Source of the DNA: Pseudomonadota bacterium
GTDB taxonomy: Bacteria > Bdellovibrionota_B > Oligoflexia > Oligoflexales > Bin106
DNA: 7,636 nucleotides
Direction: 5' to 3'
Assembly (NCBI GenBank): GCA_026710525.1
Contig: JAPOQT010000228.1
Span: 1 to 7,636 of the forward strand
Shown: piece after piece, positions 1 to 6,835 of the stretch
Layout of the letters: every line of letters begins with the position of its first letter
How positions within the stretch are numbered: the first letter of the stretch is position 1
Made by a program: the position numbers and the translations under genes
The notes under the pieces: model-generated
Database searches by the model: none
Told to the model about the DNA's origin: nothing
The model's input: the letters and a program-made list of their open reading frames with translations, nothing else

Positions 1-138
1 AACACTTGTATCAACACAACCAACCGAATCCATAACAAAACCGGCCGGACAGTGTACACAACTACTAACTCCCAAGATCAGCAGCACCCCTAAAATGAAT
101 GTCATGGGACTGATACGCATAAAATGTAATTGAGTCAT
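1..138 (-). CDS. Putative lipoprotein, 5' part only (46 residues in window)
   Basis: The gene reads leftwards from ATG at 138 and is cut by the window edge after 46 codons. Its N-terminus is a lipoprotein signal peptide: a short polar n-region, a hydrophobic core (MTFILGVLLILGV, about residues 12-24) and the lipobox VSSC, with the lipidated cysteine at residue 27. The mature start is cysteine-rich (Cys 27, 30, 41), with CPAGF followed by GCVD. That spacing recalls short extracellular Cys-rich modules, but too little is visible to name a domain. The start at 138 is supported by AAGGAG at 148-153 on this strand, nine bases away. An internal ATG at 120 would also give a lipoprotein signal but lacks such a site. 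It lies 134 bases downstream of the ketopantoate-reductase-like gene and has its own candidate promoter. The function is unknown; that it is a lipoprotein is fairly safe. Confidence 0.75.
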   Translation of the reverse strand, partial: MTQLHFMRISPMTFILGVLLILGVSSCVHCPAGFVMDSVGCVDTSV

Positions 139-171
139 TCGCTATTTCTCCTTATGTCATCTCATGGTTAT

Positions 172-233
172 GATCATCATCAGTAAATAAAGCCATAAAA
201 CAGGATCCAAGTATATCACGACTGGATGATGAT
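172..233. repeat. Imperfect inverted repeat in the gap between two minus-strand genes
   Basis: The arm GATCATCATCAGT (172-184) is complementary to ACTGGATGATGAT (221-233) apart from one bulged base, giving about 12 pairs around a loop of some 36 bases. It sits downstream of the dehydrogenase gene and overlaps the -10 element of the candidate promoter. No T-run follows on the minus strand, so it is not a normal intrinsic terminator. It could be a 3' stabilising hairpin or chance, because the arms are a simple ATC repeat. Confidence 0.3.
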
Positions 234-238
234 GCGAA
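210..238 (-). promoter_or_regulatory. Candidate sigma-70 promoter with extended -10 for the lipoprotein gene
   Basis: On the minus strand, TTCGCA (233-238, 4 of 6 to the -35 consensus) is followed after 17 bases by TATACT (210-215, 5 of 6). TGA immediately precedes it, giving the TGn extension of the -10 element. Transcription would start near 203, leaving a leader of about 65 bases before the ATG at 138. This would let the lipoprotein gene be expressed apart from the two genes upstream. It was found by eye only. Confidence 0.4.
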
Positions 239-272
239 AATTAATGTTATAACAAAGGCCGCCATCTTGATA

Positions 273-1055
273 TCAAAGATCTTTGCGAGCAACCGCTTGC
301 TGATAAAGATGAAGAAAGTGTTCGTGTTTTGGGGTTTTGCCTAAACGGAGAAAGTAACCATTACGATAATGAAATTCTTTAACAGTCGCACGGTAAGCCC
401 CTAGACTATGAGAATACTGCACTAAACCCTCGACCAGGCCATTCTTGCCACCAGCAAAATGAATATTAAACTTCCGCTCAACAAGACTAGCGAGTTCCCA
501 AATCAAACCGTGAATATGATCTCGATGATAAGTCACAAGATCTTGTACTGTTAAGCTAAAACAATCGCCTAATAAGCCAAAGACAGCAAGCCAAATCAAC
601 TTTTCATGGGCTAAGCCATAAAAATCCAACTCTGAGACTGGTTTAACATCTAAATGCCAACTAGCAAACATTTGGGACACCATCTTACTATGTTTACCAG
701 TAACCACACTCATACCCAAAGAATCAACCGGAGTGTCACCTATTTTGTTGATCGCAAAATAGACCAGCATTTTCGTCGGCTCTAACACACCATAATCATC
801 AAGCAAACTCTGATAAATGCCGTTTTGTAGAAAAATAAGATTCTGTTTACTTGTTGTCGGAATTTGCTGTAATACCTGGTCAAGGTCCTTCATCCTCACA
901 CATATCCAAGTGGGATGAGAAGAGAGTGACACCAAAGAATCATTCCTCACAAAACATCTGGCATTTGGCATCATCCGCCTAATAAAGGTACCAACTCGCC
1001 CTAAACCAATAATATTAACCTGGTTATTACTCCATAGCACAGGGATCACCCTCAT
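273..1055 (-). CDS. Ketopantoate-reductase-like NAD(P)-dependent dehydrogenase (ApbA/PanE superfamily)
   Basis: This 260-residue protein has the two-domain plan of 2-dehydropantoate 2-reductases. An N-terminal Rossmann fold carries GLGRVG (17-22), and a helical C-terminal domain follows. Residues matching the E. coli PanE active site are present: Asn78 in QNG (PanE Asn98), Lys152 in HEKLIW (PanE Lys176) and Glu227 in KEFHYRNG (PanE Glu256 in EIDYING). It is shorter than PanE (303). By memory, its LVYFAINKIG, EKLIW and VKEFHYRNG stretches look closer to the plant and algal ketopantoate-reductase-like proteins of unknown substrate than to true PanE, so no gene symbol is given. The ATG shares one base with the stop of the glycosyltransferase gene (TAATG), and only a weak GGA precedes it, so translation is probably coupled. 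It presumably acts in the cytoplasm. The fold is fairly sure; the substrate is not. Confidence 0.65.
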   Translation of the reverse strand: MRVIPVLWSNNQVNIIGLGRVGTFIRRMMPNARCFVRNDSLVSLSSHPTWICVRMKDLDQVLQQIPTTSKQNLIFLQNGIYQSLLDDYGVLEPTKMLVYFAINKIGDTPVDSLGMSVVTGKHSKMVSQMFASWHLDVKPVSELDFYGLAHEKLIWLAVFGLLGDCFSLTVQDLVTYHRDHIHGLIWELASLVERKFNIHFAGGKNGLVEGLVQYSHSLGAYRATVKEFHYRNGYFLRLGKTPKHEHFLHLYQQAVARKDL

Positions 1056-2323
1056 TAGTCTTGGTCCGTTAATGTGAACACATCAATATTTCTTTGCCAA
1101 GCAAAATGCTGATCGTAAGTTTCTTTACCAACAAAGCCAATATTTTTTCTCATATTAGGATTATGACCAAGAACACCAAGAGAGCTAATATAAGAGTGTG
1201 GGGCGTTCCATTTAATCAGTTGAGCACAGCCCGTCGTTTGCCATATTTTCTCTGTGTACTTACCAAGTGACGTGACCAGAGGTAAGGCATGGTCAAGAAT
1301 AGTCATGGCTGAGGCTCTCTGGGTACTCACTCCGTGATAGTAAGGTTGAAACATAATATCACAAACGCTAATATGAGCCGAAATAGCCCGGTGATCAAGT
1401 TCACCTGAGTTTTGCATCCTATCTGAGATATCAGGATGTTGAGAAGCTAAAAATTTAAAAAATGGCTCAGCAAAACGGCCAAAACCTAACCACAACCAGT
1501 TGGTGTTCTTCTTGAGTAAATACACCATAACATGGGCAAGAATCTTTAATACTTCAGGCTCTTTAAAGCTGGAATAAGTCCCAATAATTAATGCTCTATC
1601 CCCTAAAAAAGCCTGCCTGAGGTTGGCAACTTGAGCTGGCGTGGCTTTATGTGTAATCGGACTAGATACGGGCATAGTATGAATAGAAGTTCGGAGGGTA
1701 ATAACACGGAGTCGACGAGCTAGACGAGAAGAGGTGACAAGAACCCGCTGAGATGAGTATACAAGGCCACTCAGATTGAGGAGTTGGATGATGGGTTGCC
1801 AAATCATATCATGGGCCATCATCCAAATTAACTGCCAAGAAACACTGTGGTTTTTCCCTTTTGTCGACTTCCTCCTCTTTTGCTCGGGGTGATCTAAATT
1901 TCTTGGAATATGCTCAATAGCTCGGTGAATTATCACATTCACATAAACATAAGCAGTGGAGTTATTAGAACGAGTCATACGTTTAAATGATCGCGAAAAG
2001 CTAATAAGCTCTCGTACTGAGGCTACAGAAAAAGCTTTGGGTCTATATTGAATAACGACATGGCTTTTTTCTTTAAGAATTTGCTCAGCCACATATGCTA
2101 GGCTTTGTCGATTCCATTCCTTGGCAACATGGTGATATTGCACCCGTTTGTTACGATCACTATCAACGTATTTGGGGATGGCTAATTTTTTATCAGGATC
2201 AAATGCTGACCAAATAGTGACTTGATCACCTTTTTGCGCTAAGCATTCAGCTAAATGCAAACTATGAAATCCCAAGCCACCTCGATATGGGGGGAAGGAG
2301 GTTGTCAGAATATGCCATTGCAT
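1055..2323 (-). CDS. GT4-type (GT-B fold) glycosyltransferase
   Basis: This 422-residue protein resembles family 4 glycosyltransferases, which move a sugar from a nucleotide-sugar donor onto a glycan, lipid or protein at the cytoplasmic side of the membrane. The N-terminal domain begins with a strand and the acceptor-side glycine loop FPPYRGGLG (10-18). QYRPKAFS (92-99) is the position where relatives have QYvPYxF. A basic loop (about 138-157) and a linker with TSSRLARRL follow. The C-terminal donor domain starts near 244 (LIIGTYSSFKEPE). It has SGELDHRAIS, then DIMFQPYYHGVSTQRASAM and ALPLVTSLG (about 306-353), the usual donor-binding region. I chose ATG at 2323 rather than the in-frame TTG at 2332. 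The protein then starts directly with the first strand, and AGAG lies nine bases upstream of the ATG. It overlaps the dehydrogenase gene. Donor and acceptor cannot be told; a surface glycan is likely. Confidence 0.82.
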   Translation of the reverse strand: MQWHILTTSFPPYRGGLGFHSLHLAECLAQKGDQVTIWSAFDPDKKLAIPKYVDSDRNKRVQYHHVAKEWNRQSLAYVAEQILKEKSHVVIQYRPKAFSVASVRELISFSRSFKRMTRSNNSTAYVYVNVIIHRAIEHIPRNLDHPEQKRRKSTKGKNHSVSWQLIWMMAHDMIWQPIIQLLNLSGLVYSSQRVLVTSSRLARRLRVITLRTSIHTMPVSSPITHKATPAQVANLRQAFLGDRALIIGTYSSFKEPEVLKILAHVMVYLLKKNTNWLWLGFGRFAEPFFKFLASQHPDISDRMQNSGELDHRAISAHISVCDIMFQPYYHGVSTQRASAMTILDHALPLVTSLGKYTEKIWQTTGCAQLIKWNAPHSYISSLGVLGHNPNMRKNIGFVGKETYDQHFAWQRNIDVFTLTDQD

Positions 2324-2383
2324 AATGATCAACTCTATCTAGCAAAGCTGTTACCGGTTATCAACATCCACGTCTTAATAATG

Positions 2384-2398
2384 TCTCGAGAGTCGAGA
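2384..2398. promoter_or_regulatory. Perfect dyad TCTCGA-GAG-TCGAGA, possible operator
   Basis: Two six-base arms, exact reverse complements, flank a three-base centre in the middle of the divergent spacer. The site could bind a dimeric regulator or form a small hairpin in the leader of the glycosyltransferase transcript. It occurs only once here and matches no operator I know. Confidence 0.25.
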
Positions 2399-2463
2399 AT
2401 AACAGACGGAATATCCTCAATCTTAGCATGAAACACTAAGTGACGATAGACAAGAGACACTCT

Positions 2464-2493
2464 TTGACAAATATTGACGACTTATGGCATGAT
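2464..2493 (+). promoter_or_regulatory. Sigma-70 promoter of the nuclease gene
   Basis: A consensus -35 box TTGACA (2464-2469) is followed after 18 bases by CATGAT (2488-2493, 4 of 6). The bases TGG directly in front supply the TGn extension. The predicted start near 2500 gives a leader of about 20 bases that contains the GAGG ribosome binding site. Confidence 0.6.
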
Positions 2494-2519
2494 ACGGTTG
2501 CATTTGGCAAGAGGTATTG

Positions 2520-3371
2520 ATGGCTAGAAAATATTTGTTATATATATCTTCTATTTTAATGATAGGGCAAGGCTTATTATCTCTTGTTCCTATGTTTGCT
2601 GCGAGTCCTTATCTCGATGGTCATAATTCATATGTTGTGTCGCGAGGAAGCCAACCCAATCATCAAAGTTATTACTTAGCCAAGCAACATTTGAAAACCA
2701 TATTTTCAGACCACAAAACGACTTTTTATTGCCACTGTCCTATGGTTTGGCCAAAAGTGAACTTAACCCAGTGTTTAGTTGGTCAAGATATAGCTTATTT
2801 ACCTAAATACTCATCCACGGAGTTTGAGCATCTCTATCCTATGGATAGATTTAAAAAACGATTAGCTCGCATTCCTTTTTATCGCAAGCTGATAAACCAA
2901 TACTGTCAGAAAAAGAGTCGTGCTTGTTTACGCAAGCATATTCCCATCTTTTCTCATTTCGAAGGTAACATGATCCATATTAGGCCTGTGGTAAAGGAGC
3001 TCAATCGTAAGCGGGGAACAAAGTGGTTTTATTTTGAGAAAGTCTCTCAGCAACAGCTATCCCAAAAGAGATTTCATTGTCAGATATCTTTTAGTCATAA
3101 GTACTTTTATACACCACATCGTATTAAGGGAAATATTGCCAGGATTATGTTATCTCTGCATCAGTCATATAGCACCTTTAATCTATTTACTCAGGACGAG
3201 TTAGAGGTATTAACCAACTGGCACCATGTGGATCCTATGGATGCTGATGAAGCTAAAATCTCTGCTAAAATCCTAGGTTATCAAAACCACCCCTACGTAG
3301 CAGAGCTACTCTCCCGTTATCACCTTGCTCAAGAACAAAAAAACTCCCTAGGTAAAGCAAACCAACCCTGA
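2520..3371 (+). CDS. Secreted endonuclease I family DNase (EndA/Vvn/NucM-like)
   Basis: This 283-residue protein belongs to the periplasmic or secreted beta-beta-alpha-metal nucleases, which cut DNA (some also RNA) nonspecifically with Mg2+. A Sec signal peptide spans about residues 1-28 (basic ARK, long hydrophobic core, Ala-Ala near the cut). Family signatures in order are TFYCHC (68-73), LTQC (82-85), FEHLYP with the catalytic Glu103-His104, SRAC with Arg134, NMIHIRP (150-156), ELNRKRG and finally NHPYV. In EndA and Vvn the fourth block reads DMHNLxP, whose Asn binds the metal; here that position is His153. Six family cysteines remain (71, 73, 85, 129, 136, 187). The last two of the usual eight, before and after the NPYV region, are both missing, which suggests one lost disulfide. 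At 283 residues it is longer than EndA (235). ATG at 2520 is preferred to the TTG at 2517 because GAGG (2511-2514) is five bases from it. Likely roles are nutrient scavenging, DNA degradation or blocking DNA uptake. Confidence 0.9.
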   Translation: MARKYLLYISSILMIGQGLLSLVPMFAASPYLDGHNSYVVSRGSQPNHQSYYLAKQHLKTIFSDHKTTFYCHCPMVWPKVNLTQCLVGQDIAYLPKYSSTEFEHLYPMDRFKKRLARIPFYRKLINQYCQKKSRACLRKHIPIFSHFEGNMIHIRPVVKELNRKRGTKWFYFEKVSQQQLSQKRFHCQISFSHKYFYTPHRIKGNIARIMLSLHQSYSTFNLFTQDELEVLTNWHHVDPMDADEAKISAKILGYQNHPYVAELLSRYHLAQEQKNSLGKANQP

Positions 3372-3397
3372 ATAGTCTGCTTTATGGTGGCTATTCA
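3369..3397 (+). other. Hairpin at the end of the nuclease gene (no T-run)
   Basis: TGAATAG (3369-3375), which includes the stop codon, pairs with CTATTCA (3391-3397). The pairing can extend outward to about ten base pairs with one mismatch around a 15-base loop. No T-run follows, so intrinsic termination is doubtful. It may be a 3'-end stabilising structure, or part of an older gene. Confidence 0.3.
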
Positions 3398-3765
3398 AGG
3401 TAAGTGGATGGGATCAACCTAAAACAAAATTTAAGGAGTAATATCTTAATTACCTCCCACGGGAAGCTGGTCAGGTTAGTGAATATCATGCTAGAGGTTA
3501 TTGTGGGCTCCATGCCAATTCAGAAGTCAATGAAAAACATAAAGAAATTATGACAGTGAGTAATAATAATAAAGATTTTGATCCTGATAAATCATTCAGT
3601 TACGAACAGCATATTGACTCTAGTGAAAAGAAAAAACTTTGTTTTGGCTATATGGGGAACATCAGATATCTTTTGCCTTTGTGGCCCTTCAGTAAGACAT
3701 CTGCTACTATTAATAGTTCTGTTTTGCCACATCTCTGCTCCATGAGGACATGGATTATTTCTTGC
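3372..3765. other. Convergent intergenic stretch, no intact gene
   Basis: This is the 394-base space between the plus-strand nuclease gene and the minus-strand protease gene that ends at 3766. It holds the hairpin at 3369-3397 and a likely decayed plus-strand reading frame, listed separately. No convincing intrinsic terminator was seen for either gene. A small dyad CTTGCT/AGCAAG (3761-3776) spans the protease stop codon but is not followed by a T-run in either direction. Confidence 0.5.
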
Positions 3766-3789
3766 TTAAAAGCAAGAGTCTTCTGCTGA
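3376..3789 (+). pseudogene. Possible decayed gene fragment, plus strand
   Basis: One plus-strand frame stays open from 3376 to the stop at 3787-3789, apart from a single TAA at 3439-3441. After the TAA it reads YLNYLPREAGQVSEYHARGY, continues CGLHANSEVNEKHKEI, then from an in-frame ATG at 3550 gives a 79-residue open frame. The first two thirds look protein-like; the end (from about 3660) looks random and runs 24 bases into the protease gene on the other strand. AAGGAG at 3433-3438 is a good ribosome binding site, but no ATG, GTG or TTG lies at the right distance, and the ATG at 3550 has none in front. This fits a former exported-protein gene that has lost its start. I recognise no family, and a chance open frame cannot be excluded. 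Confidence 0.3.
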
Positions 3790-5607
3790 ATTACCAGGAG
3801 TCACCGTATCAGAGAGATGGCTAGCTTCATCTAGCGTCTGATCAGTGACTAAAGTGGTTTCCACAGATTCATTGATGTTCGCTGATTTTTCACTCCGGAG
3901 CACAGTATTAGGATCATCGTTAGTTCCTTGATTATTCCCAGAATTGTCTGTTATGTTAGTTTTAGGTTGATCTCTGGAAGGTCTGTTATTAATCGGCGTC
4001 TTACCAGGTAACGGCGTATTTTGTGTTAGTCCATCTCCTTGCTCCACTGCCACATTGTTTGCATTATTTCCTGAATTAGGAACAGCGGTAACAGCAATCA
4101 TGTTGTTGTCAATAACTCCTGCTCCACTAGTTTGCTCACCATCAACAGAGTAAAGAATTCCTATGATCTTAGTGGTTTCATCTGCACTATCTCGTTGAGG
4201 TTCAGGGTGAGGTTCAGATATCATGAGGGAGCCACTGTTACCTGGAGGGATGTTGTAATTCTTTTTATCGAAGCCTAATAAAACACCTGGAAAATAATTA
4301 TTTCTGATAACATACATATTTTTCAGTACATCATTGTTTGTTTGCAAGGCTGCTCGTTTAGCTTGCGTATTTTCCTGATAATGAAAAAGGGTTGTTAAAT
4401 TTGCTTTTTTATAATTATCAACAGTAAATGTTTTATTGATATCCATCATCCCAAAATTTAATTCTAATTTATCATCAATATCAGCCAGTGTTTTATTATC
4501 TCCGTTCGGCTTAGGAGTCATTAAACTAGCTGCGAGTTGAGGATGAATGTTATTCAAAAATTCCAAATATTGCGAGACGTTAGTTTTATAAGGGTCAATT
4601 ATCTCATCTAACAACGACTTATGGGGGTTATGGAAGATATGCTGAACACTTAGCCATGGTTTTCCCTGAGATACAATTTGTTCCACATTCATATTGTTTG
4701 ATGAATAAACCTCTGAATGAAGATCAAAACCCAAATTGCCCTGTGACATTATACAGTCTTCGTGCTCATGGAAATTAGATTGCTGCTGATCTCCAAGTCT
4801 TGATGCAAGAGTAAAAACAAAAACATCTGAACTAAGAAAGCAAGCAATAGGCTTCTCCTCTTTGCTACTGTATTTGCTACTGTAACAGTTTTCGGCTAAG
4901 GCCATAACCTTTGTTCTTTTTCTTTCTTTTTGTTTTTCATCCATATACTGGGCATGTTCAGTAATCTGTGCTTCCGCAGTGGCCAGATCAAGTTTTTTCA
5001 TATGCTGTGTTATTTTTTCTTCTATCTTATTACGATTTCTAAAATCAGAGAATTCCCCTCCTACCATTTTTTTAAATAGAAAGTACCACTGAGTTAGCTC
5101 CGGTGAAGATGCTGAAAAATTCACTCCTCTACCATCAGGAGCTCCGACGAATGTGTTATTGGTTGAGAATCTAATCCCAATCGCCTTCTTATTACTCTCA
5201 TTACAAGGCTTTCCAGAGTTGAGACTCTTAGAATCTAAAACCAACATCATATCCAATCGATCATCATTCAGGCTAGCAGCATTGATTCCGTAGTAAATCA
5301 TATGGCGAATACAATGAAAGCTGGTTGCTAGGTATATTTTGTTCCATGATTTTAAACCATCAGACTGACTTTTTTGGACGATAACGTTGCATTTTTCAAT
5401 ATTTTCTTTATGAACAATAGTAGATCTATCATATCGATCATCATAACCCCAGGTAATATAACCAGAATATATAGCTTTACTCTCAGAACTACTTGACAGG
5501 TTCACACGACAAGGGTTGTTTGTTGGAGCACAGCTCAATATCCCTAATGACACTAAGCCAAGAGAAAATAAATATTTACTAGAGTATATTTGATTTAAAC
5601 TAATCAT
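3766..5607 (-). CDS. Trypsin-like (S1-fold) putative serine protease, lipoprotein
   Basis: This 613-residue protein has a lipoprotein signal ending in ILSC with the lipid cysteine at 26 followed by Ala, so outer-membrane anchoring is likely. LATSFHC (93-99) matches the trypsin TAAHC block with His98 as the catalytic histidine, and Cys73-Cys99 could form the disulfide that closes the histidine loop. NIPPGNSGSLM (452-462) matches the serine block, with Ser458. The acid is unclear: Asp119 in LDMMLVLD lies only 21 residues after His98, while Asp261 in SSDVFVFTL looks typical but lies far away. Between them is a charged, probably helical stretch (about 187-232). The last 100 residues are rich in Asn, Asp, Thr and Pro and probably disordered, ending in Cys-Phe. 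The total is far longer than a bare trypsin domain. No strong ribosome binding site precedes ATG 5607, but no other start fits the signal peptide. Whether it is active, and its substrate, are unknown. Confidence 0.72.
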   Translation of the reverse strand: MISLNQIYSSKYLFSLGLVSLGILSCAPTNNPCRVNLSSSSESKAIYSGYITWGYDDRYDRSTIVHKENIEKCNVIVQKSQSDGLKSWNKIYLATSFHCIRHMIYYGINAASLNDDRLDMMLVLDSKSLNSGKPCNESNKKAIGIRFSTNNTFVGAPDGRGVNFSASSPELTQWYFLFKKMVGGEFSDFRNRNKIEEKITQHMKKLDLATAEAQITEHAQYMDEKQKERKRTKVMALAENCYSSKYSSKEEKPIACFLSSDVFVFTLASRLGDQQQSNFHEHEDCIMSQGNLGFDLHSEVYSSNNMNVEQIVSQGKPWLSVQHIFHNPHKSLLDEIIDPYKTNVSQYLEFLNNIHPQLAASLMTPKPNGDNKTLADIDDKLELNFGMMDINKTFTVDNYKKANLTTLFHYQENTQAKRAALQTNNDVLKNMYVIRNNYFPGVLLGFDKKNYNIPPGNSGSLMISEPHPEPQRDSADETTKIIGILYSVDGEQTSGAGVIDNNMIAVTAVPNSGNNANNVAVEQGDGLTQNTPLPGKTPINNRPSRDQPKTNITDNSGNNQGTNDDPNTVLRSEKSANINESVETTLVTDQTLDEASHLSDTVTPGNSAEDSCF

Positions 5608-5914
5608 AATTCGTTCGTCATTACATAATACACATGAACTACGCCACTGCTATCCATCGTAACGTCATTTTGCTTATTGATGTTGAGCATATTTTTTTAT
5701 AGGCGAGGGCATTATCATCGGTAAAATAAAAGTCTAATATTACTAGATATTTAGAGGACAGAGATAGGGGAAAGTGTGTCGGTGTAAAAAACTAATAACC
5801 CTCATTTTCATCGCCATACAAGCAAGTAAGTGTTGTTTCGTAATCCAAAAAATCACTCAGAGTGCAAACATCCTATTTTTGTCCAAAAATTTTGGCGCCA
5901 GAGAACACTAGGAA
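5608..5914. other. 307-base intergenic region between two minus-strand lipoprotein genes
   Basis: No gene is supported here. The part next to the small lipoprotein gene has AT-rich dyads: ATTTTTG/CAAAAAT (5875-5890), overlapped by CCAAAAATTTTGG and GGCGCC. These lack the GC-rich stem and T-run order of a terminator. Close to the protease start, TATTAT on the minus strand (5625-5630) could be a -10 box, but its -35 match is poor (ATAGCA). The region probably holds the protease promoter, yet I cannot place it with confidence. Confidence 0.4.
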
Positions 5915-6556
5915 TCATCGTTTAGGAGGCTCTTCATCTATCATCCTATAACATATAGATTCTGGATTACCTTGATAGAATTTCAGTTCTGCTCCTTGAG
6001 CCTGGTTATTATAGTTGCCATATTCGTCGGTATGTTTTTCTTTGTACTCTTCTCCTTCTTTTAAACACTGATTACGCAGTTTTTCACGCAGTTTTTTTGG
6101 ATCCACCTCTTCTAACTGGTTTTCTTTAAACTCATACACACATCCAACAATTAAGGCACAGGCAAATAAAGCTTGAGGCGCTGCTGAGGCGAAGATACAT
6201 TTCTTGTATGCGTCCAGATGAGATAAATACTTACCGCTCTCATCTTTGAACTCAACTCTCCACTCAGCATAATCTTCATCAATATCCTCATCACTCAAAA
6301 TCTTTTCATTTACCTCTGTTCGCTGCTCTTTATCGGTACACAATGTGCTTATTTTTTCGAACTCCTCCATAGTTTGTAGGGTGTATAAATAATAATCCGA
6401 ACGATAAGATTTTTTTGCTTCTGTACCAATAGCTACTTCCTTAACTTCAACACCTGTTTGACCTGTTGAGGATACCTGATAACAGCTCACCATCATGAAA
6501 ATTAAACCATAAACGGCAAAAGATAGGATATTTGTAAACAATATTTTTATATTCAT
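5915..6556 (-). CDS. Small acidic Cys-rich lipoprotein of unknown function
   Basis: This 213-residue protein is not one I recognise. It begins with a lipoprotein signal peptide (MNIK, hydrophobic core 5-22) and the lipobox MVSC, lipid cysteine at 25. The mature part is hydrophilic and acidic, with Asp/Glu-rich stretches near 81-95 and 140-170. It has six further cysteines (73, 120, 133, 139, 164, 202), enough for three disulfides in the periplasm or outside the cell. A short hydrophobic segment, PQALFACALIVGCVYEF (about 127-143), is the only nonpolar part of the mature chain. It could be the core of the fold rather than a membrane span. ATG at 6556 is chosen over the upstream in-frame GTG at 6586 because it puts the signal peptide at the N-terminus; GAG lies seven bases away. 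It is on the same strand as the protease gene 307 bases downstream, so a joint transcript is uncertain. Confidence 0.75.
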   Translation of the reverse strand: MNIKILFTNILSFAVYGLIFMMVSCYQVSSTGQTGVEVKEVAIGTEAKKSYRSDYYLYTLQTMEEFEKISTLCTDKEQRTEVNEKILSDEDIDEDYAEWRVEFKDESGKYLSHLDAYKKCIFASAAPQALFACALIVGCVYEFKENQLEEVDPKKLREKLRNQCLKEGEEYKEKHTDEYGNYNNQAQGAELKFYQGNPESICYRMIDEEPPKR

Positions 6557-6806
6557 CGAAATCTCATCATATAATAATCGTAACACTAAACAGTCATACG
6601 GATTTAAATAGCAAAACTTTATCGATGATCCATGCTAAGCCTCTATTTATAATAAGTATCAAGGGATAAATGGACTGACTTTTCAATAAATATATACCAA
6701 CATTGGTTAAAGAAATATTTTTCATAGCCTTAAAAATGACTCTACCAGTACGCGAATGGTTTTTAAGCAAAAATTATCAAATCAAGATGAAATATAAAAA
6801 AACATC

Positions 6807-6835
6807 TTGCATAAAATTTATTTTTTCTATAATAT
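6807..6835 (+). promoter_or_regulatory. Candidate sigma-70 promoter of the right-end secreted-protein gene
   Basis: TTGCAT (6807-6812, 4 of 6) is followed by a perfect TATAAT (6828-6833) after 15 bases, or by TAATAT (6830-6835) after 17. The spacer contains a T-tract. A start near 6840 would give an untranslated leader of about 110 bases, unusually long compared with the nuclease gene. The region is AT-rich, so chance matches are easy. Confidence 0.4.

Larger units (their letters stand above)
2324..2519. promoter_or_regulatory. Divergent intergenic region between glycosyltransferase and nuclease genes
   Basis: This 196-base spacer separates two genes that point away from each other. It holds the nuclease promoter and a short perfect dyad, both listed separately. 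For the minus-strand gene the only candidate seen is an extended -10, TGCTAAGAT (2420-2428 on the minus strand), with no recognisable -35 at the right distance. That would leave a leader of about 90 bases containing the dyad. Confidence 0.4.

Noticed and set aside
2324..2332. TTG start at 2332 for the glycosyltransferase
   Set aside because: The ATG at 2323 has a better-spaced AGAG and places the first strand at the N-terminus as is usual in the family.
3761..3776. Dyad CTTGCT-TAAA-AGCAAG over the protease stop codon as a terminator
   Set aside because: The stem is only six pairs and no T-run follows on either strand.
5743..5817. Minus-strand open frame of 24 codons starting MAMKMRV
   Set aside because: There is no ribosome binding site and no similarity to known small proteins; chance is likely.
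5875..5893. ATTTTTG/CAAAAAT and CCAAAAATTTTGG dyads as a terminator of the small lipoprotein gene
   Set aside because: The stems are nearly all A-T pairs and are not followed by a separate T-run on the minus strand.
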